Part shown: positions 1-12,600 of the stretch, in pieces
How positions within the stretch are numbered: position 1 is the stretch's first letter
How the letters are laid out: the number at the start of each line of letters is the position of its first letter
Assembly (NCBI RefSeq): GCF_000224145.3
Contig: NC_020170.2
Location: 439,001-503,000, forward strand
Length of the DNA: 64,000 nt
Source of the DNA: Ciona intestinalis
Taxonomy: Eukaryota; Chordata; Ascidiacea; Phlebobranchia; Cionidae
Reading direction: 5' to 3'
The notes under the pieces: model-generated
Database searches by the model: none
What the model was told of the DNA's origin: nothing
Seen by the model: only the letters and a program-made list of their open reading frames with translations
Made by a program: the position numbers and the translations under genes

Positions 1-666
1 TTTCCATACACCCTCATACGGTAGGTGTGGAACTGGTCATTTCCGAGTCAGAATGTTTGCTATTTTTCAACATTATTCCGCATGGGTGTTTGTTCATATC
101 GGTACTGTATAGGGATCGGTTACATTAAAGGTAATTGGAACCTTGGTTGCGTAAATGCAATAAAACATCGCATGTTCGATCGATTCGATTCATCGACCCA
201 CGAGCTTTAATCAGGGACAGCGCTCTTTCGTGAAGCAGCAGATGCATTATTTATACCAAGACACGAAACAACGCTACTCCCTTTTTCTTCAGTCGTTGTG
301 GCTTTTAGTGCATGAATCTGCAGGATAGGGTTTGAACAGGTGTGTGTTTGGTGCAGAAGGTTTGGGCGTTGGGAGCGATATACGAGGAATACGCAAATGT
401 ATGTTTAACTATGTAGTATTGTAAATGTATAGATTAACAATCCTATATACCCTATACGCTTTTACCATTCGAGTTCGTGTTGTAACAAATGTGTATAAGT
501 TATGATAGAAAGCTCGCAGTTGATCGCGTTAACTGTCTCTTCAATAAAATGCACGTTCAGACCTCAATGCGCCACATTTCGAACAGGTTGTCGTGGTTGT
601 TCTATATTGCTTTTTACGATATTTTATTTCAATTATGGTTTTGTTTCCCAGAGTGAATCGATAGCA
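1..666. other. 5' flank of the RIM-like gene
   Basis: I see no convincing coding exon here. The stretch from about 601 to 651 has a pyrimidine-rich run ending in a 3' splice acceptor (AG at 650-651), only 15 nt before the ATG at 667. So the first coding exon is either preceded by an untranslated exon further upstream or receives a trans-spliced leader. An in-frame ATG at 502 lies upstream of the acceptor and was not used. Confidence 0.5.
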
Positions 667-3600
667 ATGCCACAAAACCAAAAGCGAGAAGCTTTCTCTG
701 CACCACCCGGTTATGATGAGTTGTTCGGGCTTGACCTCAGCCATCTAAACCCAGAGGAAAGGGCGGCGATTCTGCAAGTGGCCGCTCGAGCAAAGCAAAT
801 AGAACAACTAGAAACAAGGAAAGTAAAGTGAGTTGTTAAGTGTATTACGGTTTGACTAGTCAAAATTTACAACTATAGTTATATACAGTGCGTATTTACA
901 CACCTTCTTTATACCCATCATTTTCAATGATAAGGTAAAAGCAATTGTAACACAAGACGCGGCAAACAAACTTCGCAATTATTACAAACGGGAATCTATC
1001 ACTTTAGTTTATGCTAATATGATGGGGTAAGATGGGACATCCCATTGGTATTAAACAAGGAAAAAAGAAGCATTGTTAATTATTCAAAACGCTATCGGGA
1101 AATATGGTATTTAAGTGCTAACAGTATCCCATCTTACCCCCTATAATACGTATTATATACTCTAGAAACGTTACGCCCAACTGAGAAGCGTTTGCATTTA
1201 TTTAGCTAATTGTCGGTTTAAATGCCACAGCAGGCCTTATAAACAAACTAACATTTTATCAAATTTCAATACCCAACTAAATAGAACTTTAACTCGGCGC
1301 TGTAGTATATTAGTTAATATATATGTACAAGTTAGGTGAAAAATTAGAATCTTTTATATTCAATGAAAACGTCTACTTTATGATGTATAGTCACGCTGTT
1401 CACGTGTTTATGTGAGTTACTGCAAATGTTTTTTTTAGGAATATTAGGAATCAAGTGGACGCTTTCGTGCATAGCGAGCAAACAACCAAACCTGAAAAAC
1501 CATTGACAACAAAACCAACTGCAAGTACAAACGTGAAGAAAGAAGAACGAAGCAAACAAAATCGACCTGTTCCCGTTGAACGAAAACGGGTTGCATCAGT
1601 TGCGAAAGCCAATACGGATGGTAATAGCAATGTTTGTTTAAAATGTTTAGCCGCATACAAAGAACAGAACGGTCAAAAATCGGTTACAATCCTGCCCAGT
1701 GGAACAGTTGGTAAGCACGCCCGCCTAGAGGTTATGCGTACAGAGCTGGTCACTGCTATCATTGTAGGAGTATGTGTCCTTGGGCAAGATCGGTATAATA
1801 AGGATTATCGCTGTACCAAGTTACATTTATTTATCTAGTTTTAGATCATCGCAAACCTAGCGGTCGTGGCCTATAGGGTTACTCAACGTCTATACTAACT
1901 TTGGGATTACTTTGGCCCTTTAACGTTCACATATGAATACAAAAACCAACCGTAAAACGCGTAATCGATGTTTATGTGAAATAACGTGTACATAATATTG
2001 TAAGATAAGCCAGTCTTATTACAATTGGCGTTTGATCATGCCATGATAACTATTGCAACATTTTGCGCCATCTGTGAGATAAGAACTGAAGTAGTCTTTC
2101 TCTCCACCAATTAAGTATATAGACGTGAGCTTTATTGTTTTGATTGCGTTTTAAATGTAGTGACACTGCCTTCTTTCAATAAAACTGTTTCTTATCAAGC
2201 TTCAAGATTTTAATGCCATTTTCTGAGTAGCAACTTATTTTGTTGTTTTTTTTATTCAAACATTGTTTAACCATGATATAATATTATGGGGTAAGATGGG
2301 ACATTCTTTGTCTTGGGATCTAAACGCTTCGGAACTTTATTAGTTCGAAGTTTTAATTACTTAACTTATCTTTTTTGAAAATGAAAAAATTACGTATACA
2401 GACAAACCCACCCCCTCTACACAAGTTAAAGTTCTACCTTTCCCTGAAGATGTTTCCCTGGAAAAATGCTGCGAACTTTGTCTTGTCTCTGATAAAAGCA
2501 AAAAGCAAAAGTCAAATACAAATTGCACATCATGTAATAGAAAGATATGTAACAAATGTCATGTTTCGTCATCTATTCTTGCAAAGGTATGTCACTTACT
2601 TATATTAGCATAGCGACGCTCTTTCATGAGTAAGAACACATATCTTCTATGCATACTTTTGTTACCAATTTAATGGTGGTCGGGGGAATTGGCTTTAGGT
2701 CATTAGTATGTCACCACTCACCACAAATGTGAGCGTAGATTTCATTGGGAAAGACTCTTAATGGCCCTTGTTCCAAGATAAGCATTTGGTAATTATTTGA
2801 GATGACATATTAAGCTTGTTACACTTTTCAGAAGGGTGAAATATTGTGTAAATTCTGCGACAAACAACGTGAACTTGCAGCTCGTTCAAATGTTTGGATG
2901 AAAAACCATCCAGCAAGAAGAAACATTAATCGAAGTGTCAGTGTCGATATACCAATTCAGGTACCTCCCCCGCATCCTAACATCACCCTTTATTTNNNNN
3001 NNNNNNNNNNNNNNNNNNNNNNNNNNNNNNNNNNNNNNNNNNNNNATTATTAAAGGTTCAGTCAGTGGAAGTGTGGCAGGTGGCAGAGCTGGCAAAAATC
3101 AATATTGTTTAAGTGAAAAGTGCTGTTGTAACAGCAAACTTTGTTAAAAGAGTCACACAGATACTTAGACTTTCTCAGTTAAATAATTGCTAAATATTAC
3201 TACGTTATTCTTGTCTATCAGTTAAAAAATTTTTGAAAAACCATATACAGAATAAATAACACTGTAAAACTTTTTAATCACAGAACTTTGTATCCTATGA
3301 AATTTGTATGTGTGTAGTTTTAAGGATTTAAATTTTCTGCCTTATACTTCAACTGATTTAAATTTTCTGCTTTATACTTTAACTGATTTAAATTTTCTGC
3401 TTTATATTTGAACAACAATTGAAATTTTTCCAGCTGCATGTTGGATACCTTTAGTAAAAAATACGTATTTAGTGTACCTGATAAGATCCTCCACAAAAGT
3501 CAAGCTAGGCTGTTACACCACAGTTGTTTCTACAAGTTTATTTACACCATTATTGTTGTTTATCGGAAATGTTTTTTTACAGAGCAATTATCTCGAACAC

Positions 3601-6600
3601 CAGATCCTGCACTACATAAAGCTCGTATATCAGAGATTAGCATTTCTGAGATGTTGGTACGAAGGCTTTCCACTGATAAGTTGGTGCAGGATGAACTTCG
3701 GAAAAAAATGAAAGAAGAAGACAACAAAAAATCTGCTCGGATAAAATTAAAGCAACAAGAAGAGATGTCTTTCACACAATGCAACAAACAAAGACTCAAC
3801 AATAAACAACATGATTCTAAGAAACAACAATCTTACAAAACTTCAAAAATTATACCAACCACAGCACTCCAATCTGATAGAAGTCAACCAATCACAGAGC
3901 TAAAATCCATTGATGTCAAAAGCCAACCAATCACAACACCTGATCCTACCAATTCTAGAAACCAACCAATCACATCATTTCAATCTTCTATTGCAAAAAA
4001 TGAACCAATCACACCACCCCGTTCTACCGATGTTAAAAGTCAACCAATCAATATGCTTCAATGTAGCAACACCAAAAACCAGGTGACCAGAGCACCCCAA
4101 GCAGATGCTAAAAAACAGTCAATGACAGGACTTCAACATGCTATGAATCAACCAAACACCTCCAATCTGTCATTGACTCCAAACAATCAACTAATCACAA
4201 GTCAACTTGCCTCTAGAAGTGAAAATCAACCAATTACAAAGAATTTATCATTAATGACTGTAAATAATGAAGTGTTCAATCAATCAACATCACAGTTGTC
4301 AGAAATTTCAGGAAAGACATCAAGAACATCAAATTCATTGATCTCTCTCAATATGAACACAGATCATAAACCCAAAGTAAATAAAGATTTAGGAAGTGAA
4401 CCACATATGTTAAAGGAAAAGGCAGAACCTTATGTACCGAACAAGCAAGTTAATGATGGCCCGTACAAGATTACAAGTGGTAAAAACAACATGCAATATA
4501 TTGAAGAATGCTCTAAGCCAATAAGCAATGATACCAATGTATCGATTGAGTTGTCTACAAAACAACCCACAAATATGAAGTTGCAAACATCAGAGGAAGT
4601 TACAAAACTGTCAGATCAAGCATGTGGAAACAAAAAATCACTTTTCTATAACAATGGAAAAACATTAGAGAAATATGCATCTTATACCGATCAAACAATG
4701 GTAAATATAAAAAAGCCACTTTTTATGTTTTGGTTGTGGCTATAAAAAAGCCCTTGCGCTTCATTCAAATAATATTTTGTTACATGATAGGAAGATACTG
4801 AGGTTACCGAAGGGTTGTCGAACAAACAGAGCAACGCAGCAACAAGTGAGTAAATTTAGTTGTAGGGTTGCTCATTTATTAAACTTTTGTTGTTACTTCA
4901 CTAAGTAACTCCTAGTATTGTTTCAGATGTAACCATTACCTTATTTTTTCTGAATACATTAAATTTATGATATTATAAACTAAACTTTATTAAAGATATG
5001 AATCAGATAAAACTAAAACGTTTTTCAGTATTACAACTACCGTTTTTTTATAAATGCAATGTAAAGCCACTTTAAATGAGCAATCATCTCAATAGCTTAA
5101 ACTGAAATAGAAATCTATAAATCACCATCTGGTTATTTGTGGTTCAATCAATAATGCATACAACCTATATATGCAGAAGGATGGATAGGTAATTCTTATT
5201 CTAAACAAGATGAAGAAAGTGTAATGCACCATGGTACATCATCAGTTGGATCTAGCATTGCTGACAGTGATGGACCAGCAGAATGGAGTGTGGACGAACT
5301 TGATGATAATGACACACTCTTCCTTGTTACTTCATCTAACAATGGATTTCGTTCAGGTATGTATTGTAAATTAATTGCTCGAATATATTTGTAACAATGA
5401 TAAATTATGTAAATATAGGTCTGTGTTGATATTGAGCTGTACACAATATTTATTTATCTTTTAATACAGAAATTTCTGGTCTCCCGAATTTCTCTGAAAC
5501 TTTGGCATAGAGCACTTAACCTTCAAAAAGGTTTAAACCCCATCACAATCATGGCTGATATAGACAATATTCTAATTCGGGTTAAAAATATGTGACCTCA
5601 GTATGTCGGGTGACAAAAGTTCCTGTATTTTATACTTTACTGTACATTTCCAGGAAGTTTAAATACCTTTTTATATGTTGTGTTATTGTGTTTCCCATGT
5701 AGAATAACAAGCCAAAGTAAATAAATTAAAGTGAACAAATCTTGTGCGGCAGTTAAAGTAGTTACAATTATTAAATTATTTCGAAATTATTTGGGGAGTT
5801 TTGAGTTTAAAATCGATGCACGCAAACTAATTAAATCGATCGATATTGATTTCTAATCCAATATCTTGCATTATTTAAAATCACACACTATGACATCATT
5901 GCTTCTACGGGAAAGCTTCTTTATTTCTTCTTTTAGAACATAGTATTGAGTTGTACGTACATATAGTTCATTGTTGATAACTAAACTGTTAACACCAGTT
6001 GCAGCCAGCGGTTGCTACATTTAATATAAAACATACAGTTTGTGTCCTTTCTTTCTTGTAAGCTTATTGCAAATTGACTACATTAACAGTAAAAGATGTT
6101 TTAAAATAGGGCGACAACTTTTAAAACAAAAATCCCACCTCTACAGGCATCTCATCCCCATATATTCTACGACCTGAAGCTCAAACTTCGTTCTCCAATC
6201 AATTTTACAACAAATCTGACTACGATATGATAGAGAATGATACAGAGGGAGATTTTGATCATCTGTTACAAGAGATGGAAGAAAGGGATGCATTTACATC
6301 AGGAGGTTTGTACTCCACTAAGGATTACTTTTTCTTTCAATATTCAGAAAACCATTTTTGCCTGTTTTAAGTATGAATATATATATTTGATATAAAAAGT
6401 GAATACTGGCCTAGAATAGGCTTAATTTTATTTTGCCTCTTTGGTTAGAGTAACCAAGGGTAAAATAAAAGTACACAAGTATGAATGAAATTGGAGGTTT
6501 TCCTGATGTACCACGTTGTAGGAGCTGACCTGTATAGTACAGAATGTATTTATATATCAAAGGAAACTAAACAGTTATTGCTCCAAATTGCTGGTTATCA

Positions 6601-9600
6601 AAAATCAGGTTGTTCACATTGGCATCTATGATTTAAAATCTGAATCAAAGTAATCAAAAATGAAAGTGTTCCCAGTTGTGCACCTGCAAAGTTACACCAA
6701 AATTGTGTTTTGTATATTTATTTATGTTATGTGTATTAACATTGGATCTCCCTTAGACATTAACTGGACAATTAATCATAATTCATTAAATAATTCATGG
6801 CCATTTTTCTCATTAAACATGTAAGGAAGTAGATCAATTTAGTCAGAAAAGAGTTAGGCCATTGGTTTACCAGATTTTTTTCATTATACAACAAAAAATT
6901 TAGTATATTTTAAATTATACAGTAAAATATTCAGTATTTGTTAATTGTGACACAGGTTTAAAGCGCGTAGCACCTTTTAGTGACTTGTCGTCAGTGGCAA
7001 GACCTTCTAGCCTATCTTCATCAGAATATGAAGCAAGTCGATCTTCAACTACTAACAATGAGGGTTTATCAAATTCAAATCCATGTAGTGAGTGTTTGAC
7101 TTTCTACATATAGCATCTTGACATCTTGAAGTTTACGCCCCCCGATATCAAAGCCAAAAAGATGTAGTAACTAATTTTAAAGTCACTAAACACAATACAT
7201 GTCGGAAACTTATTAGATGAACAAAATTGATCATAGGCTTTATTCAACTTAAAACCAACGTCTCAGTAAAACACAATAGTAAGACTAACACAACAGTAGG
7301 ACTTTACACAAGTACGAAGAATTATGCAAGAAACACAGGAATGTTAATGAGCCACGTTTAAGTGTTAGCGTCGCACAATAATTATTGGTGTTGCCAAACC
7401 GGCCAGAACATTTAGTTTAACGCAGTGGAAAATAGAACTAAAAGTAAACACTATCACAATACATATTTGTAATTAATTTTAGTGGGGAGGGTGTAAATGA
7501 CCCTTTTATAACTAACAAATATTTTGTAAAGAATGAGCATACTCTTTCACAACTCCCTTCTACATCTTCCACGCCTGGCTAGGAAAGTGTAATCAATGTT
7601 TAGGAATCTATGTGCTAGATAAATATATTTTTATTCTTAGAAGACAACAGCAATCGGAGGAAAGCAGATTTCCATAGTTCAACTAACGCAACAACAGTGT
7701 GTAGCAAAGATACACTAAATATGGAAACAACTGAGAATGACAACAAGGAAGACTGGAAGAATAAAGATCTAAATGATAAACACAAATCTTTATCATCTAC
7801 AACAAAGTCAAAGACATCTAGTCAAAAGATAGATAATGTCTCAAGTGTAATTAACACAATGTCCGAGCAAAGTCCAATGTTTGTCAACATGAAGCCGTCC
7901 TTAACACGATCTTTATCAGAAAATCAAAGCAACAAGTCAGCGTCATCTATTCCTAAAATAACCATCTCTAATTCTAATGAAACTAAAAAAGAAAGTGAAA
8001 AGCCTTTAAAATTCAGTGAAAACATTTCAAGTGAATTTAAAGTTTCTACACAAATGAATGAAACTCAAAAAAATGATCCACCAAGCAACTTAGTAAAGAA
8101 TATGTCAATGCAAATTGAGCAGAACCTACAGAAGTCAAAGGGCACCTACCACAACAAGTTTACTACAAAAAACTTAAATACATCTCGGCTACCAGTTTCA
8201 CCTCTTGTTACATCGGAAAATAATTTTGGTAGCTCAAACAAACTTTCAAATGAGAACAGTGAAAGTAAAATGAGTGTTCCCAACTCAAATAAAGTTTATG
8301 CGGTCCATGGTAAAAAATATTTTGACAGTGATAGTGAAGACAGTGGTAGTGATATGGAAGATGAGATGCTTGAATCTGCTACAAGCTCAGTTCCAATTTA
8401 TCCTGAAGAGATGGAAGAGCCAGGGTCGTCCAATTCTCCCCCTGGATCAGGAAGCTCAATTAAAAAGTCAATATTTTTCCGCCGAACAACATCAACTGAT
8501 AATTTTGAAGAGCTGTTGATGAAAACAACGGAAACTCCACGTCCAAGGCGAAACAAGCCTGGAAATTCTACAAAAACCAAATCTGCGTCTTCTCTTCTAT
8601 CCACACCAGATACAATATACAAATCCTCTACATGGGTTAGATCTGTTTCACTTTCTCCACCCTCACAACATGAAGATGGAGATAATGATGGAAAGCTGAA
8701 TAATATTCGAAGAAATTCGGAGCCTTCTTTCACTTCAACTGTAAATAATGATGTAGCAACTAACATTGTTTCAAATGATCTTAATATATCAAAAACTAAT
8801 TGTCCTTTGCAGGAGAAACAAACAGTTGTTTCAATACCACCTCAGGTATCTAGTTCTGCCAATTCCTTCTGTGGATTATCAATAAACAATGTATACGGTC
8901 CGTTACCTCGATGTGTGTCTTGTGGAACAGTCTCTACTCTCGGAAGAAATGATGAAACCCATGTCACAAAAATTGTTCCTAAAAATGAACTGAACATGCC
9001 AACTGAACGCTCAACAGTGAAGAAAGTTCATTCAGTTTCTTCATCCACCCAAGTAAGTCCAGACAGGGAAGTAGCTCCAATATTTCCATCCATCGATCTT
9101 TGTCAACTCACGGCATTAATTGAAGCTTTAAAGGGCGCACGAGGTTTAGTAAATCCACAGGAACCAGTGACTGACATTAAAAGTTCTAATTATTCAGCAC
9201 CAGTTCCCCAGCAAAACCATTGTAGCAGTCGGGATTTGCTATGTGCAAACCACGCAGCCTGATATGCACCGACCCTACACTAGGTCACTAGGATTTCCGC
9301 ACTTAAGCGAACGCGACGCCTCACAATGCCTTCTTCCGGTTCTCCCAATAAACACACGAATTGCAAAGCGACGGTTCTCTGTTANNNNNNNNNNNNNNNN
9401 NNNNNNNNNNNNNNNNNNNNNNNNNNNNNNNNNNCCTTCTTTCACTTCAACTGTAAATAATGATGTAGCAACTAACATTGTTTCAAATGATCTTAAGATA
9501 TCAAAAACTAATTGTCCTTTGCAGGAGAAACAAACAGTTGTTTCAATACCACCTCAGGTATCTAGTTCTGCCAATTCCTTCTGTGGATTATCAATAAACA

Positions 9601-12600
9601 ATGTATACGGTCCGTTACCTCGATGTGTGTCTTGTGGAACAGTCTCTACTCTCGGAAGAAATGATGAAACCCATGTCACAAAAATTGTTCCTAAAAATGA
9701 ACTGAACATGCCAACTGAACGCTCAACAGTGAAGAAAGTTCATTCAGTTTCTTCATCCACCCAAGTAAGTCCAGACAGGGAAGTAGCTCCAATATTTCCA
9801 TCCATCGATCTTTGTCAACTCACAGCATTAATTGAAGCTTTAAAGGGCGCACGAGGTTTAGTAAATCCACAGGAACCAGTGACTGACATTAAAAGTTCTA
9901 ATTATTCAGCACCAGTTCCCCAGCAAAACCATCAAAGTCAGTTTATGAAAGGTCACCCTGTCACAAAGGAACCTAGATCTTCTTCAGTTATCCCACTTCT
10001 TGTACATAAAGATAAATCAACATCAACCAATATTTCTGGACAACCTCAAATACATCCTGAAGATACCATTCTATTCCCAAGGGTTTATTCATCCCATACT
10101 ACGGATCTTCACACAACACACACTATGCATGGAAAAGTAGATGCATCTGTGGGTACAGACAGCATCATACATCATGAAAAAAGATACACAAATGTGTATA
10201 ACAACCCACAACCACCCATGGAAAGATATCAAGCACAAAGATGTGCATATCATAGTTACTACCCTCAAGAAAGCAGAGATTTTTTACCAAGACCAATGTA
10301 CATGAGACGTGAATATAATTATGAGCAAGATTACTATTGCCCTGATAACAACCCAAGAAGAAGATGCTATGAGTATGGTAGAAGTCAAAGTGAAAAAAAT
10401 TATAACGCAATGTACCCTGAAAGTGGTCTAAACCAGTGGCCACGTAACTACAGCTATGACCATCCTTCCAAATACAATGAATATATCCACGATGATTTTG
10501 ATGACTCCATTATATATGAAGAAGGTCCAGGTGATTTTCAATTAAACTCAAACAGGTATGGTCATGTCAGAAATCGTGATCAGTTCATAATGAAACATCG
10601 GCCAACCATCAGGGGTGTAAACAGATACACAAACAGAACTGAAGAGAACAGATATAAAACAGGTAATATTCTATCGAATAAAACAGGTCAGAAAATTGGT
10701 TAAATATTAAAACAAGTTGTACTTGTGTATGGTGCGTATGCCTGCCATTCTTTACACATTATTCAAAACAACAGAAAAGAACGTTTATTATAGGTATTAA
10801 TATATACAGCAAGACTACATAAGGGATTGTGATTCCCAGCTTAACCATGCAAGGATATTTAAAGAACTTTCACATATTAATAGTAAGTTTTTTCAGATGG
10901 AAATTCATTTGAAGAACAAATAAATGATTCAAACCCACTTCGAAGATCATTATCTGTTCCAACAGTTACCAAACCAAACATTCCTCCTTGTTACAGTGCT
11001 GGTTCAAGGCGGGATATGCAAATGGAACCCAACTATGGAGAAAGTAATATTATTGGTGTTTACGAAAACACAAGACACAATGTATGTGAACAAAGTTTTC
11101 AAAGAGGTCATCACCATGTTGATATGATGAGGAATAATCCTCACTTACCGTCGGATTCCCGACACATAATACAAACAACATCATCTGCAAAATCATTTCC
11201 AGCTCCATCACAAACTTCACCCATACGTTCAACGCCACACACTCACATGGTTGGAAGTGGCAAACCCAACAATGATGTTAAGGATGACCAAAAGTTTTCA
11301 TTTTCAAGATCTGTCTCCACCTCCTCAAGGATGAGTGAAGAGTTAAGCGGATATGATCATGATATTTCTCAGTCTCGTCGTCATCTTCCAGATCCCCCAG
11401 ATGAGGATGAATACAGATGGAGGTACAACAGCGTTAAGCGTCACAACATCTTACGTACAAGAAGTGTTGGGAAAGGTTTGTTAAAATACAAAATACTATT
11501 TACTTTTAACTCCTCTCTTTTCTTGGATATTTTTTTAGTACTTTTTTGTTGCCATTATTTCAGTAAATAGTTTGATGCCAACTGTATGCAGTTATAATAT
11601 AAAAATGTGGGTTTTGTATAATTTACTTCAATATTTTGTGTTTCACATTTGTAATTGAAATTTACTTCAGCTATATTAAACAACATTAAATTGCAACAGC
11701 CATTTGCAGTTTATTAAGAAGTTGATAATTAAGCTTACTTCTTCCTGAATTGAATTTAAATCTTTTTTAAATACGTATATGTTAAATAAATTGCAGACCG
11801 AACTGAAGAGGGACCTGTCAGGGGAACTCACCGGTTGAAACAAACTATTGAAGATTTAGATCAACAAGAAAAAGAATTAGACATGAAATTGAGGGTAAAT
11901 ATTTACCTAACTTTGTATTGTCTATTTCAGTAATGAGTGTTCTGTTTTATATACCTCGTCCGCATATACAGTTAACACGTGTGTATCTTTGTGGGGTTGA
12001 ACGTCTGGCGCTGTGGCACAATGGTAAACGATCTTCCTCTAACCTGGAGGTCCCAACCCAGTGGTCATTAATTGGTTGTCTAAATCGTCAGCCATATATG
12101 AGAACAAACAAATACAGAATTGCACCCGCAAAAAATAGTCACCCACAAAGTTACCTAACTTGTTAGCTAGCACGAGGTGTATGAAACAGAACATCCATAG
12201 TATGATGACTGTTGCTGCTCCGCGGCATGAGGGTAAGTAAGTTACATTTAATTATTCAAGGGTTTGTAACTTATTCTTCTACTTGCAGTATCTAGAGTTG
12301 GGAAGACAAAGCAAATCTAATTCATCATTGGTGAATGCATCTGTACATGGAACAGAGTGAGTACACACTATTTTCTATTCTACTGTTTCACTCATGCAGA
12401 AACACCAAACACAATTGAAAAATGTATGAAGTATGTAATTTTAATTAATTTTGTATATTAAGCAGACAACATTCAAGACATGTGGCAATGGTGGAGAACA
12501 GAAACAATGATTCGACTACTGTTGATCATATGCGTGATAATTCAACTGCTGTGATGGGATCAACTTCAACTGACAATTCACGTAACTATGTTATCGTTGA

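Larger units (their letters stand above)
667..2960 (+). other. Rab-binding domain with FYVE-like zinc finger (exons 1-4)
   Basis: Exon 1 encodes the amphipathic Rab-contact helix. Exon 2 is a charged linker, and exons 3 and 4 encode eight cysteines in the order CxxC, CxxC, C(4)CxxC, CxxC. This is the helix/zinc-finger/helix layout of RIM and rabphilin. The SGAWF-type motif that touches Rab3 in rabphilin appears here as S-N-V-W-M (residues about 225-229): the Trp is kept, but the aromatic residue after it is Met. Confidence 0.8.

Noticed and set aside
502..666. Upstream in-frame ATG for the RIM-like gene
   Set aside because: It would read through a good 3' splice acceptor at 650-651, and the extra residues do not resemble any Rab-binding domain.
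8723..9932. Genuine exon duplication in the RIM-like gene
   Set aside because: Copies are about 99.6% identical, out of frame by offset (712), separated by a gap and foreign sequence, and collapsing them restores phase.
10165..10443. Minus-strand open frame opposite the RIM-like exon
   Set aside because: It is antisense to a well-supported coding exon and has no domain or signal of its own.
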